Source: Pseudomonas sp. NFR16 (GTDB taxonomy: Bacteria; Pseudomonadota; Gammaproteobacteria; Pseudomonadales; Pseudomonadaceae). From it: a stretch of DNA of 64,000 nucleotides. The number at the start of each line of letters is the position of its first letter. Position 1 is the first letter of the stretch. Under the pieces are notes generated by a model. The model saw only the letters and a list, made by a program, of their open reading frames with translations. It had not been told where the DNA came from and searched no databases. The DNA lies in NCBI RefSeq assembly GCF_900108875.1, contig NZ_FNYJ01000003.1, positions 455,969 through 519,968 on the forward strand, read 5' to 3'. This document shows positions 52,643 to 61,925 of this stretch, piece after piece. The translations under genes were made by a program, and so were the position numbers.

Positions 52643-53547
52643 ATGGATGCTTATTCGCCGTATAAGAAAAAACGTATTGGTTGGTAGGGATCGCTTTGAC
52701 GACAGTGAGCGTGCTCAGCCACGCCGCCGATCAGCCGCCGGTTCGCATCGGTTGGGTGAACTGGTCGGACACGGAGATCGCCGTCAAGCTGGCCAACATC
52801 GTTCTGGAAGATCAGCTGAAACAGCCGGTCAAGCTGGTGATGGCCGACATTGGCATCCAGTTTCAAGCGATGGCCAACGGCAACATCGACCTGATTCCCA
52901 TGGTCTGGCTGCCGGGTACGCACAAGGCTTTCTACGACAAGTACAAGGACAAGCTCGAAGATCTGGGCGTGCTGTATGAAGGCCGCATCGGCATGGCGGT
53001 GCCGGACATCGTGCCGGCCAGCGAGGTGTCGAGCCTTGCCGACCTGAACAAGCCGGGTATCGCGCAGCAATTCGACGGCAAGATCCTGACGTCGGAGGTG
53101 GGCAACGGGCAGTACAAGCTGACCGAGAAAGTCCTCAACGACAAGAAGATCGTCGGCTACAAAATGGTCGCGTCTTCGGAAAGCGGCATGCTCAGCGAGC
53201 TGGACCGCAACCTCAAACGCGGGAAATGGTCACTGGTCAACGCCTGGAGTCCGCACTGGATGTTCGCCAAATACCCGCTGCGCTATCTGAATGACCCGGA
53301 ACATTTGTTCGGCGGCACCGAGCAGATCCACGTCGTCGCCCGCAAGGGATTCAGTGAGCAATACCCGAACGTGGCCCGGTTCTTCTCCCATTACTCCATC
53401 CCGCAGGCTGACCTGCAGACAATGATGTCTGCGGCGCGGGAGCCAGGTAACTCGCCGGAAAAAGTCGTCGCAGCTTATTACGCGCAGAACAAGGCGAGGT
53501 TCGTGGCGATGGCCGAAGGCAACAAGACGGCGGCAACCAGCCCTTGA
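52643..53547 (+). CDS. Glycine betaine/proline betaine-type ABC substrate-binding protein (OpuAC), signal peptide apparently frameshifted
   Basis: The mature part, open from TTG 52681 to 53547 (288 residues), is a clear OpuAC-type protein: RIGWVNWSDTEIAVKLANIV, GNIDLIPMVWLPGTH, and a CMPT-like VNAWSPHWMFAKYPLRYL with the aromatic cage residues of quaternary-amine binders. An ATG at 52643 with AGGGGA eight bases upstream begins MDAYSPYKKK, but its frame ends at the TAG 52685-52687. If the run of six A at 52667-52672 had seven, it would read MDAYSPYKKKTYWLVGIALT, then VSVLSHAADQ, a good signal peptide. As written only a TTG start lacking positive charge is available. It may be a pseudogene, slippage site or sequence error. 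Confidence 0.75.
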
Positions 53548-53598
53548 TGCTGTAAGAAAGGGGCGGCCTGCTGCTGATCGACGGGAAAGCTTGGTCCT

Positions 53599-53620
53599 GT
53601 GGGAGCAGACTCGCTCCCAC
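53599..53620. terminator. Hairpin between convergent binding-protein and channel genes
   Basis: GTGGGAGC (53599-53606) pairs with GCTCCCAC (53613-53620) around a 6-base loop in the 88-base gap. There is no T run. It also resembles a short REP unit. Confidence 0.55.
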
Positions 53621-53635
53621 CGGTCCTGCTGTGCA

Positions 53636-55825
53636 TCAGTCAGCGGACGCGCCGTCCTTCTTCCCGCGCAACTCACTCACGCTGCCGCCGCTGGTGCTGA
53701 CCTGCACGTTCAGGCGCGGTGTCGCCAGGTCCATTCCGGCTTCATCCAGGTAGCGTTTGAGCGACAGATTGAAGGCACGCGAGACTTCCCACTGCTTGAT
53801 CGGCGCGGTCTTGAAGCGTGCACGCAGAATGGCGTTGCCCGACTCGAAGCTTTCGACGCCCTGAATCTCCAGCGGTGACCAGATATTGCGGCGCTGCAGC
53901 GGATCGGTGCGCATCTTCTGGCCGACGTCGCGGATCATTTTCAAGGCGTCGTCGATGTTCATGTTCGACGGGATCGCGATGCGGAAGATCGCGTAGCCGA
54001 ACTCCCGCGAGTAGTTCTGGATGCTCTTGATCTCGCTGAAAGGGATGGTGTGAACGATGCCGTCGATGTCCCGCAGCCGCACGGTCCGGATCGTCAGTCC
54101 TTCGACGGTGCCCAGGTGACCGCCGACGTCGACGTAATCGTCGATCGCTAGCGAGTCCTCGATGATGATGAACAGGCCAGTGATCAGGTCCGCAACCAGC
54201 GACTGCGCGCCGAAACCGATCGCCAGGCCGATGACGCCGGCACCCGCCAGCAGCGGCGTGACGTTCATGCCCATGTTCGCCAGCGCGACAATCACCGCGA
54301 TGATGAAAATCGTCACGAACAGTACATTACGAATCAGCGGCATCATCGTCTGCGCACGGGCGTTGGCGAGGCCCTTGCGCGAGCGGGTAAGGGCATGATG
54401 AATCGCGGTATCGGCAAGGATCCACACCAGCCAGGCAAACATCAGCGTGGTGGCAAGGCCAATGATTCGCAGGCTGATGTCATGCCCGTCGCCGTCGGCA
54501 AACCGAATCAGCGACAGGCCCCACACGCGCATCCCCAGTTCGATGAACACCAGCCAGATGAGCAGGTGCACGACGGTGTAGAAGAAGTTCTTGAGACGAT
54601 CCGAATACAGTGCATGACGCTTATGGCCGTGGGACGGTTTTTGTGCGTAGCGCCGCACCAGCCCGTTGATCACCATGCACAGCACCAGCAGCACCGTGCA
54701 GATCAGCGCCTGACGCAACGCCGTGCTGGTATCGCCGGCGGAGAAAAACGTCGCAAACAGCGACACGCCCACCAGCACAAGCGCGGGCAGGTACCAGAAG
54801 CTGCCGAGCACTTCGATGCTGTCACTCAACGCGCGTCGTTTCAGACGGCGAGCCAGGGGCTGGTTGCGAATGAGGTGAGCGATGGGCCGACGGAAACGGA
54901 TGATGAACAGCCCGGTCGACAGCGCGGCCATGACGTTCGCCAGTGTCGCGGCGGTGTGCGCCAGGTGCACGCCCAGGCTTGCCACCAGACGCGGATCGCT
55001 CAACGCTTCGCCGAACGCTGCGAAACTGCCGATCCACCACAGCGGGCGGAAGGCCTGGTGGCGCAGGATGTACAGCGCCTGATGCCGATGAGGACCGTCC
55101 AGCAGGGAGAACGCGATCACGCAGATGGCCGAAAACAGCGTGCCGACCACCAGTGCGTAAGCGAGCACCATCGCCAGATCACGACCCAGCGACGGCGGCA
55201 GCGAGTAACTCAGGTACACCGTGATCACCAGCGCCACCAGCCAGGGCCCGAGCTTGCGCAGCGCAAAGCGCAGCATGTCCCATGGGCGTGGGTGTTGTGG
55301 CAGTTCTTCGGACAGGCCAAAGCGCAGCCGCACCTTGTGCCCGAGCCAGATCAGCGCCGCCGCCAACAGGCTCCAGAGCGCAAGGACCACCGCGAAACCG
55401 AAGACGATCGGCCACCATTGATTGGCCGGTAACATTAATGCGACCAGTTCATCCTGGGCCTGCGACACCTCATCGCCCCAGCGGCTGAGCGGACTGTTCT
55501 GCCCGGTGAACTGTTTCTCCAGCTCCGCGAAGGAACTGCCGATGAGCCCCAGCACGCCTTGCTCGGCGTTGGGCTGGGCTTTCTGCGTGGCATCGCGAAG
55601 CTTCTTCAAGTCCTCCAGCAACTTGCTGCGCTGCTGATCGTTCTCCAACGACGTGATCACTTCATCCAGCGACTGCCCCAGCGGCTCCTGCGCCTGCGGC
55701 TGAGCTGTCTGGCCACTGAGCAGACTCGGCAGGCCAGCCGCCTGCGTCAGGGCGACGGGGAACAGTGCCAGCAGAAAGATCAGCAACAGGCGTGGCAGGG
55801 TGCAAAAGCGGGGAGGAGCAGTCAC
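53636..55825 (-). CDS. Mechanosensitive ion channel of the MscS family, large (YbiO-like)
   Basis: 729 residues. I start at the GTG at 55825 (VTAPPRFCTLPRLLLIFLL), giving a signal-like first segment; a longer frame to 55924 adds an Arg/His-rich 33 residues. A periplasmic coiled region (about 50-130) is followed by about ten membrane segments and the conserved MscS pore helix plus beta domain (LAGAGVIGLAIGFGAQSLVA, then DLITGLFIIIEDSLAIDDYV). This larger subfamily protects against osmotic down-shock. The C-terminus is the alpha-beta cage with a short charged tail. Confidence 0.92.
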   Translation of the reverse strand: MTAPPRFCTLPRLLLIFLLALFPVALTQAAGLPSLLSGQTAQPQAQEPLGQSLDEVITSLENDQQRSKLLEDLKKLRDATQKAQPNAEQGVLGLIGSSFAELEKQFTGQNSPLSRWGDEVSQAQDELVALMLPANQWWPIVFGFAVVLALWSLLAAALIWLGHKVRLRFGLSEELPQHPRPWDMLRFALRKLGPWLVALVITVYLSYSLPPSLGRDLAMVLAYALVVGTLFSAICVIAFSLLDGPHRHQALYILRHQAFRPLWWIGSFAAFGEALSDPRLVASLGVHLAHTAATLANVMAALSTGLFIIRFRRPIAHLIRNQPLARRLKRRALSDSIEVLGSFWYLPALVLVGVSLFATFFSAGDTSTALRQALICTVLLVLCMVINGLVRRYAQKPSHGHKRHALYSDRLKNFFYTVVHLLIWLVFIELGMRVWGLSLIRFADGDGHDISLRIIGLATTLMFAWLVWILADTAIHHALTRSRKGLANARAQTMMPLIRNVLFVTIFIIAVIVALANMGMNVTPLLAGAGVIGLAIGFGAQSLVADLITGLFIIIEDSLAIDDYVDVGGHLGTVEGLTIRTVRLRDIDGIVHTIPFSEIKSIQNYSREFGYAIFRIAIPSNMNIDDALKMIRDVGQKMRTDPLQRRNIWSPLEIQGVESFESGNAILRARFKTAPIKQWEVSRAFNLSLKRYLDEAGMDLATPRLNVQVSTSGGSVSELRGKKDGASAD

Positions 55826-56016
55826 CGGATCATCAACCTCGAGTCGGGCGGGCGATAGGATTGTAGTGCGCTTGAGGTGCGGACGTGGCGCTGTCCCGTG
55901 AGCCGCGCTGCGAAGGTCGTGCACCGCGGCACCCGGCCTGTGAGGCTTGACCGGATGCCTATCTTGATAATGCGGTCCGCGCAGGCGGCCATGCCAGGCC
56001 CCTGCGCGACTGCGAG

Positions 56017-57306
56017 TCAGGGCAGCTCGGCACTGGCATAGAACGCCGAGAGCACTTTGACCAGATGCGCCAAGTCCTGGCTGCCTGCCAGTTCGCGGAT
56101 CGAGTGCATGGCGAACGTCGGCAGGCCGATGTCGACCGTGCGCACGCCCAGATGGCCGGCGGTGATCGGTCCGATGGTCGAGCCGCAGGCCATGTCGGAA
56201 CGCACCACGAAGCTCTGCACCGGCACTTCTTCAGCCATGCACAGGTGACGGAAGAAACCGGCGGTTTCGCTGTTGGTGGCGTAGCGCTGGTTGCTGTTGA
56301 CCTTGATGACGGGCCCGGCGTTGAGTTTCGGGCCGTGATTGCCGTCGTGCTTTTCGGCGTAGTTAGGGTGCACGCCGTGGGCGTTGTCGGCCGAGATCAG
56401 CAGCGATTTCTGAATCGTGCGCACGTAGTCGTCGCCTTCGGGCAACAGGCGTTGCAGCACTTGTTCGAGCATCGGACCATCGGCGCCGCAGGCCGACGTC
56501 GACCCCACTTCTTCGTGATCGGTGCAGATGAGCAGGCAGGTTTCGTCGCCATCGGCGTTCAACAGCGCCTGCAGACCCGCGAAGCACGACAGCAGGTTGT
56601 CCAGACGCGCGCCGGCGATGAAGTCGCCGTTGAGGCCGATCACCGCTGCGCTTTGCGTGTCATAGAAACTCAGCTCGTAATCGAGGACAACGTCGGCGTT
56701 CAGGCCGTGCTCACGGGCCAACTGGTCGGTCAGCAGGGCACGGAAATCGGCGCGCTCGTCGCCCGCGACCTGCGCCAGGATCGGCGGAAGTTCGTTCTGT
56801 GCGTTGATCGGCCAGCCTTCGTTGGCGGTGCGGTTGAGGTGGATCGCCAGATTGGGGATGGTCGCGATGGGCAGTTTGAAATCGATCAGCTGGCTTTCGA
56901 CCTTGCCGTCGCGGCGGAAGGTCACGCGCCCGGCCAGGGACAGGTCGCGATCGAACCACGGGGCGAGCAGGGCGCCGCCGTACACCTCGACGCCCAGTTG
57001 CCAGAAACCCTGGCGCTGCAGCTCAGGCTGCGGTTTGACGCGCAGGCACGGGCTGTCAGTGTGTGCTCCGACCAGGCGGATGCCGCCGATCAGGGGGGAC
57101 AGGCGACCGAGTTTGAAGGCGACAATGGAGGAATCGTTGCGGGTGACGTAGTAGCGACCGCCGGTTTCGGTGTGCCATGGCTCGCGTTCGTCCAGTCGCT
57201 GATAGCCTGCGCCTTCCAGACGTTGCACCAGGCTTGCGGTGGCGTGAAACGGGGTGGGAGAGGCCTTGAGAAAGTCGATCAGGCCTTGGTTCAGCTCTTC
57301 GCGCAT
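56017..57306 (-). CDS. apeB: M18 family aminopeptidase ApeB
   Basis: 429 residues, the usual M18 length. Zinc-binding and catalytic segments are visible: [33 protein letters not shown] and [14 protein letters not shown], plus the C-terminal [20 protein letters not shown] with a metal-binding histidine. It is a cytoplasmic metallo-aminopeptidase removing acidic or other N-terminal residues from peptides. GGAG precedes the ATG. Its position beside rluA and the min genes matches other pseudomonads. Confidence 0.95.
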   Translation of the reverse strand: MREELNQGLIDFLKASPTPFHATASLVQRLEGAGYQRLDEREPWHTETGGRYYVTRNDSSIVAFKLGRLSPLIGGIRLVGAHTDSPCLRVKPQPELQRQGFWQLGVEVYGGALLAPWFDRDLSLAGRVTFRRDGKVESQLIDFKLPIATIPNLAIHLNRTANEGWPINAQNELPPILAQVAGDERADFRALLTDQLAREHGLNADVVLDYELSFYDTQSAAVIGLNGDFIAGARLDNLLSCFAGLQALLNADGDETCLLICTDHEEVGSTSACGADGPMLEQVLQRLLPEGDDYVRTIQKSLLISADNAHGVHPNYAEKHDGNHGPKLNAGPVIKVNSNQRYATNSETAGFFRHLCMAEEVPVQSFVVRSDMACGSTIGPITAGHLGVRTVDIGLPTFAMHSIRELAGSQDLAHLVKVLSAFYASAELP

Positions 57307-57545
57307 AAGTTACTCCAGACAGCAATGGCGGGAGTTTACAGGCCTCTGAGTGAGGTAGCGAGCTTGGTGGTTGTAGGATTTTATGGCGGGGGCATATCTG
57401 ACGTCGGTATCGACGCAGCTTGAGTTTATGACGCTCGGGCCTCTCCGCGACGCCTGCGTTCAGCCTGCACCCAAGTCGCGTTTTGTGTCGTCCAAACGTT
57501 CTCGGTATGAAGATCAAAAGCAAAAACTTCGGATGACGCGAATTC

Positions 57546-57691
57546 TGTAGGAGCGCGCTTGCCCGCGATCTACCGCGCAGCAGTAGCAAAACCAGACGAC
57601 TCGGTTATGCCTGACATGCCGCCTGTACCGGTCTTGCTGCCGGTTCCCGGCAGATCGTCCGAGTGCGGCCCAGAGCAAGCGCGCTCCTACA
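57546..57691. repeat. REP-type inverted elements (TGTAGGAGCGCGCTTGCCCG class)
   Basis: CTGTAGGAGCGCGCTTGCCC at 57546 and its inverse GCAAGCGCGCTCCTACA near 57672-57691 bracket about 100 bases with no gene. This and the next elements fill the 612-base gap between apeB and rluA. Confidence 0.7.
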
Positions 57692-57755
57692 TTTCGGGGC
57701 CCACGGAGCATTGTCGGAGTGAGGGAACCCGACGAAGTCGGGCCCAACCGAGCGC

Positions 57756-57784
57756 AAGCACCCTTGGTTACTTGGGGTGCTTTT
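57756..57784 (+). terminator. Hairpin AAGCACCC/GGGTGCTT with T run
   Basis: The stem 57756-57763 with 57775-57782 and a 4-T run looks like a Rho-independent terminator on the plus strand. No plus-strand gene lies upstream, so it may only be a repeat relic. Confidence 0.4.
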
Positions 57785-57787
57785 GCT

Positions 57788-57891
57788 GATCGTTCCCACG
57801 CTCTGCGTGGTAACGCATCGATTGACGCTCCGCGTCGAGTTGGACGCAGAGCGTCTTGCCACGCATTCCCACGCGGAGCGCGGGAACGATC
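57788..57891. repeat. REP-like inverted repeat (GTTCCCACGCTCTGCGTGG class)
   Basis: Outer arms GATCGTTCCCACGCTCTGCG and CGCGGAGCGCGGGAACGATC enclose a second palindrome (GACGCTCCGCGTC). It belongs to the same class as 13195-13301. Confidence 0.85.
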
Positions 57892-57918
57892 ATGCAAAGT
57901 CTGTACTGACTAACAACA

Positions 57919-58554
57919 TCAAAACGGCGCCGGGCACTCAAACCGCACCCGCTCACCCGTCACAGGATGCGTGAACGCCAACATGCTCGCGTGCAGGCAC
58001 AACCGCGGATACGCCGCCAGTGCCTCGGAATGTGCATACAAACCATCGCCCAGCAACGGGTGCCCGATCGACAACATATGCACCCGCAACTGGTGCGAAC
58101 GGCCGGTAATCGGCGTCAGCTCGACCCGACAATGGGTGTCGTAACGCTCCAGCACCCGCCAGAACGTCAGTGCATGTTTGCCGGATTCGTGGTCGACCAC
58201 ATGCCGGGGCTTGGTCGGCGGGTCATAACGCAAGGGCAGGTCGATACTGCCGCTGTCCAGTTCAGGTTGTCCCCAGGCCAGCGCGGTGTAGGCTTTTTCG
58301 GTTTCCCGGTCGTGAAACTGCCGGGACAGTTCCCGATGGGTATCGGCATCGCGTGCCAGAAGGATGATCCCGGAGGTTTCCCAATCCAGGCGATGGACGA
58401 TTCGCGCCTCGGGATAGCCGTTTTCCTGCAAGCGGGTGATCAGGCAGTCCTTGTTATCGTCCGCCCGGCCGGGCACGGAAAGCAGAAGGGTAGGCTTGTT
58501 CACCACCAGAACGGCGGGGTCCTGATGGAGAATGTGAACGTTGGACAGCGGCAT
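57919..58554 (-). CDS. rluA: RluA family pseudouridine synthase
   Basis: 211 residues, the length of RluA itself. The catalytic motif is HRLDWETSGIILLARD with the nucleophile aspartate near residue 62, and the C-terminal segment RSHQLRVHMLSIGHPLLGD is the family RNA-binding signature. It should isomerise uridine in 23S rRNA and some tRNAs. No S4 domain is present, which fits RluA and not RluC/D. Cytoplasmic; downstream of minE with a hairpin between. Confidence 0.92.
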   Translation of the reverse strand: MPLSNVHILHQDPAVLVVNKPTLLLSVPGRADDNKDCLITRLQENGYPEARIVHRLDWETSGIILLARDADTHRELSRQFHDRETEKAYTALAWGQPELDSGSIDLPLRYDPPTKPRHVVDHESGKHALTFWRVLERYDTHCRVELTPITGRSHQLRVHMLSIGHPLLGDGLYAHSEALAAYPRLCLHASMLAFTHPVTGERVRFECPAPF

Positions 58555-58611
58555 CAGACAGCCTCGCAGCTAAACAGTCTCAGGACAAAAACGGTCCTGT
58601 AGCAAACGCCA

Positions 58612-58666
58612 ACGGCGGCTCGCTCACCCGCATCCCGTGCAAGGATGCGAGCAACCGAGCCGCCGT
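58612..58666. terminator. Nested hairpins between minE and rluA
   Basis: ACGGCGGCTCG (58612-58622) pairs with CGAGCCGCCGT (58656-58666). Inside it GCATCC pairs with GGATGC, giving a branched stem in the 129-base gap after minE. It is a plausible terminator or attenuator of the min operon. Confidence 0.65.
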
Positions 58667-58683
58667 GGCGGCTGCCTTTTCGA

Positions 58684-58938
58684 TCAACGATCAGGCAGGG
58701 TGATATTGAGTTCCAGAATCGAGCAGCTGCCGTCGTTTTCCAACGCGACATGCACGTCATCGTTGCCGATATTGACGTATTTGCGAATCACCTCGACCAG
58801 TTCCTTCTGCAAGGCTGGCAGGTAGTCCGGGGTGCTGCGTTGGCCGCGTTCGTGCGCCACGATGATCTGTAGACGCTCTTTCGCTACCGACGCGGTGCTG
58901 GGCTTTTTGTTGGCACGAAAGAAGTCAAAAATACTCAT
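58684..58938 (-). CDS. minE: Cell division topological specificity factor MinE
   Basis: 84 residues, full MinE length. The N-terminal membrane-binding and anti-MinCD region [20 protein letters not shown] continues with [11 protein letters not shown], followed by the topological specificity domain [15 protein letters not shown]. It stimulates MinD ATPase and drives pole-to-pole oscillation so that division occurs at mid-cell. Start and minD stop overlap by one base (TAATG), so the two are translationally coupled. Confidence 0.98.
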   Translation of the reverse strand: MSIFDFFRANKKPSTASVAKERLQIIVAHERGQRSTPDYLPALQKELVEVIRKYVNIGNDDVHVALENDGSCSILELNITLPDR

Positions 58939-59750
58939 TAGTTACCCCCGAACAGACGTTCCAGAAATCCTTTCTTCTTTACGTCCAGGAAGCGGTGCTC
59001 AACGGCTTTGCCCAGCAGGCGATCAACTGCGTCGCTGTAGGCCTGGCCAGCATCGCTCTGGTCATCGAGGATCACAGGTACGCCGGAGTTGGACGCCTTG
59101 AGCACTGCCTGGGATTCCGGGATCACGCCCAGCAAGGTCACCGAGAGGATTTCCTTGACGTCTTCGACGCCCAGCATCTCGCCATCGCTGACGCGCTGCG
59201 GGTTGTAGCGGGTCAGGAGCAGGTGTTCCTTGATCGGGTCTTCGTTGTTTTCGGCGCGGCGGGATTTGCTGGCCAGCAGGCCCAGCATGCGGTCCGAGTC
59301 ACGTACCGAGGAGACTTCCGGGTTGGTCACGACGATGGCTTCGTCGGCGAAGTACATCGCCAGATGAGCGCCTTTCTCGATACCGGCCGGCGAGTCGCAT
59401 ACCACGAACTCGAAGTCTTCCTTGAGCTGCATCAGGACCTTTTCGACGCCTTCCTGGGTGAGGGCATCTTTGTCGCGAGTCTGGCTGGCGGCAAGTACGT
59501 AAAGATTTTCCAGGCGCTTGTCTTTGATCAGTGCCTGCTGCAGGTTGGCTTCGCCATTGACCACGTTGACGAAGTCATACACCACGCGACGCTCGCAACC
59601 CATGATCAGGTCCAGGTTACGCAGGCCGACGTCGAAGTCGACGATCACTGTTTTGTGGCCGCGCAGTGCGAGGCCTGTACCGATAGCGGCGCTGGTGGTG
59701 GTCTTGCCCACACCACCCTTGCCGGATGTAACCACGAGAATCTTGGCCAA
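58938..59750 (-). CDS. minD: Septum site-determining ATPase MinD
   Basis: 270 residues, starting at a TTG (59750) with AGGGGTG ten bases upstream; the standard MinD N-terminus [18 protein letters not shown] follows at once, so this start is secure. The deviant Walker [10 protein letters not shown], switch [24 protein letters not shown], and the C-terminal membrane-targeting amphipathic helix GFLERLFGG are present. It is a membrane-binding ATPase that recruits MinC and is released by MinE. Confidence 0.98.
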   Translation of the reverse strand: MAKILVVTSGKGGVGKTTTSAAIGTGLALRGHKTVIVDFDVGLRNLDLIMGCERRVVYDFVNVVNGEANLQQALIKDKRLENLYVLAASQTRDKDALTQEGVEKVLMQLKEDFEFVVCDSPAGIEKGAHLAMYFADEAIVVTNPEVSSVRDSDRMLGLLASKSRRAENNEDPIKEHLLLTRYNPQRVSDGEMLGVEDVKEILSVTLLGVIPESQAVLKASNSGVPVILDDQSDAGQAYSDAVDRLLGKAVEHRFLDVKKKGFLERLFGGN

Positions 59751-60087
59751 GGTGTTTCACCCCTAGAGGAAAAGGAAGGCCAGCTTCGCTCGTCAAGTGG
59801 CTGCGCTCGGTCATGCTGCGTTAAAGCTGGCTCGCAATGCTCATTTAGGGGCCTAAACTCCGCTTGCTCGCCTGCTTTTGCCTTGCCTGACCTTCGCTCG
59901 CCGACTTTTCGAACGAATCTAGTCCCTGAATAGCCCCTCGTGACGCAACGGTACGCGAGCAACGGTGGAAGCCAGAGCCCGGCTGGGGCTCATGTTTCGA
60001 GAAAACAAACGAATTTCCCGGTTTTCCTTTCCCTTTGCATCGTTTTCGCGACGAATCAGAGTGGCTTTGAAAATGGCGCAGTATCCG
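59751..60087. other. minC-minD intergenic region with large imperfect hairpin
   Basis: 337 bases without a gene. An imperfect inverted repeat spans 59823-59879 (arms about 27 bases around a central GG; inner TTTAGG/CCTAAA perfect), and repeated CGCTCG-containing words follow to about 59905. The minD promoter or a processing site is expected here. It may belong to a dispersed Pseudomonas repeat family, which I cannot confirm. Confidence 0.5.
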
Positions 60088-60834
60088 TTAAAGACGGGTG
60101 ATGTTCAACACGTCGCCGGACAGACTGACCTGTACCCCGGCGCCCCACAGCGGATCTCTGCGCAGGTCTTCGGAAACCTTGTACTGGCCTGCGATGGAGA
60201 CCAGTTCGGCGACCATCTGCTGGCAAAAAATGCGGGCTTTGGTATCGCCCTTGATGCCTGCCAGCGCCCGGCCCCGCATCGGACCATACACATGGATGTT
60301 GCCATCGGCGAGAAGTTCCGCGCCGGGACTGACCGAGGAAATCACCACCAGATCGGAGCCCTGGGCGTAAATCTGCTGACCGCCACGCACGGGAGCCGTG
60401 ATTATCTTGGTCGGCTTGATCAGAGGCTCAGGCGGTTTCTCGATGACTTCAGGCTTTTTCCGGACTTCGCCTTCCGTCGGATCGAGCGGTCTTTCACGGG
60501 CGCCGGAGGGTGGCAGAACCGGCAGGTCGATGGCGATGGCTGCGGCGATGTCTTCGATGCGGTTGGCGCGGATGGCCAGGGTGCGCAGGCCATGCTGGCG
60601 GCAGACCCGCATCATCGCCGGCAGGTCGATCGCGCCTTCATTGGGCGGCAGCTTGTCCAGCGCCAGGACCAGCGGGGTGTTACTGAAGAAGTTGGGTGCC
60701 TGGGCGACTTTGGCCGCCAGTTGACGATCCAGCGCTTCGAGGTTGTTGCGGGCCAGCTCCAGCACGGTTATGGCCAGCATGCTGCCCTTCAACTGAAACA
60801 CGGGATCCTGATCTTGCAATTCGATTTGGCTCAT
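60088..60834 (-). CDS. minC: Septum site-determining protein MinC
   Basis: 248 residues from the ATG at 60834 ([20 protein letters not shown]), matching the known Pseudomonas MinC N-terminus; a longer frame to 60900 adds 22 residues and approaches the htrB promoter. The N-terminal FtsZ-inhibiting domain (about 10-110) and the beta-helical C-terminal domain (about 140-245, [42 protein letters not shown]-like segment) are joined by a Pro-rich linker. With MinD it blocks FtsZ assembly away from mid-cell. It is separated from minD by 337 bases. Confidence 0.96.
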   Translation of the reverse strand: MSQIELQDQDPVFQLKGSMLAITVLELARNNLEALDRQLAAKVAQAPNFFSNTPLVLALDKLPPNEGAIDLPAMMRVCRQHGLRTLAIRANRIEDIAAAIAIDLPVLPPSGARERPLDPTEGEVRKKPEVIEKPPEPLIKPTKIITAPVRGGQQIYAQGSDLVVISSVSPGAELLADGNIHVYGPMRGRALAGIKGDTKARIFCQQMVAELVSIAGQYKVSEDLRRDPLWGAGVQVSLSGDVLNITRL

Positions 60835-60979
60835 GTCGGCATACAGCGGCTTGTCGCTAAAAGTGCCGAGACTTATAACGAGATCGCCCGCCAGCCGCAA
60901 GGGAGCCGCATCCGACGAAGCCTCACCGATCCACTCTAACCCATGTAGAATGCCCGCCTTTGCCCTGACGGAAGCTGTA

Positions 60980-61912
60980 ATGGAACGCCCGCGTTTTCGT
61001 GCCGAATTTCTTCATCCGCGCTACTGGCCGCTCTGGCTGGGGCTGGGCCTGCTCTGGCTGGTCGTGCAGCTGCCGTTTCGCATGCTGGTGGCCATCGGCC
61101 GGATGCTGGGGTCGGTCATGTACTACTTTGCGACGGATCGCCGGATCATTGCCGCGCGCAATCTGGAGCTGTGCTTCCCGCAGTACTCGAAAGCGGAACG
61201 CAAACGCCTGCTCAAGGAGAATTTCGCGTCCACCGGCATCGCTTTTTTTGAAATGGCCATGAGTTGGTGGTGGAGCAGGCAACGCCTCGCCAGGCTGGCC
61301 CATGTCGAAGGACTGGAGCACCTCCAGCAGCCGCACCAGGACGGGCAAGGCGTGATTCTCATGGCGCTGCATTTCACCACGCTGGAAATCGGCGCCGCGC
61401 TGCTGGGGCAGCAACACACCATCGACGGCATGTATCGCGAGCACAAGAATCCGCTGTTCGACTACATTCAGCGCCGCGGCCGCGAGCGTCACAATCTGGA
61501 CGCCATCGCGGTGGAGCGCGAGGACGTGCGCGGCATGATCAAGCAGCTGCGCAAAGGCCGCGCGATCTGGTATGCGCCGGATCAGGACTACGGCGCCAAG
61601 CAAAGCATCTTCGTCCCGCTGTTCGGCATTCCGGCAGCCACGGTGCCGGCGACCAGCAAGTTCGCCACCCTGGGACGCGCGCGGGTCGTGCCGTTCACCC
61701 AGAAGCGTCTGGACGATGGCAGCGGCTACAAGCTGGTCATCCATCCGCCCCTTGAAGACTTCCCCGGCGAAAGCGACGAGGCCGACTGCCTGCGCATCAA
61801 CCAATGGGTCGAGCGGGCCGTCACCGAATGCCCGGAACAGTATTTGTGGGCGCATCGGCGCTTCAAGAGCCGACCGCCCGGTGAGCCGAAACTTTATAAA
61901 AAGCGTGGTTGA
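60980..61912 (+). CDS. htrB: Lipid A biosynthesis lauroyl acyltransferase (LpxL/HtrB family)
   Basis: 310-residue inner-membrane acyltransferase adding a secondary acyl chain (laurate type) to lipid A. One N-terminal membrane segment ([20 protein letters not shown]) precedes the catalytic HxxxxE motif in [16 protein letters not shown] and the substrate motif [12 protein letters not shown]. The ATG at 60980 ([13 protein letters not shown]) matches family N-termini; an in-frame ATG upstream would overlap minC. In P. aeruginosa an htrB paralogue occupies the same place next to minC. Confidence 0.93.
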   Translation: MERPRFRAEFLHPRYWPLWLGLGLLWLVVQLPFRMLVAIGRMLGSVMYYFATDRRIIAARNLELCFPQYSKAERKRLLKENFASTGIAFFEMAMSWWWSRQRLARLAHVEGLEHLQQPHQDGQGVILMALHFTTLEIGAALLGQQHTIDGMYREHKNPLFDYIQRRGRERHNLDAIAVEREDVRGMIKQLRKGRAIWYAPDQDYGAKQSIFVPLFGIPAATVPATSKFATLGRARVVPFTQKRLDDGSGYKLVIHPPLEDFPGESDEADCLRINQWVERAVTECPEQYLWAHRRFKSRPPGEPKLYKKRG

Positions 61913-61925
61913 TACCCAGAGCTGA

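Noticed and set aside
56065-57423. 452-codon frame antisense to apeB
   Set aside because: Shadow of a gene with clear M18 motifs.
57756-57784. Terminator of a missed plus-strand gene between apeB and rluA
   Set aside because: No plus-strand coding sequence with codon bias or a start was seen in the gap; kept only as a low-confidence hairpin.
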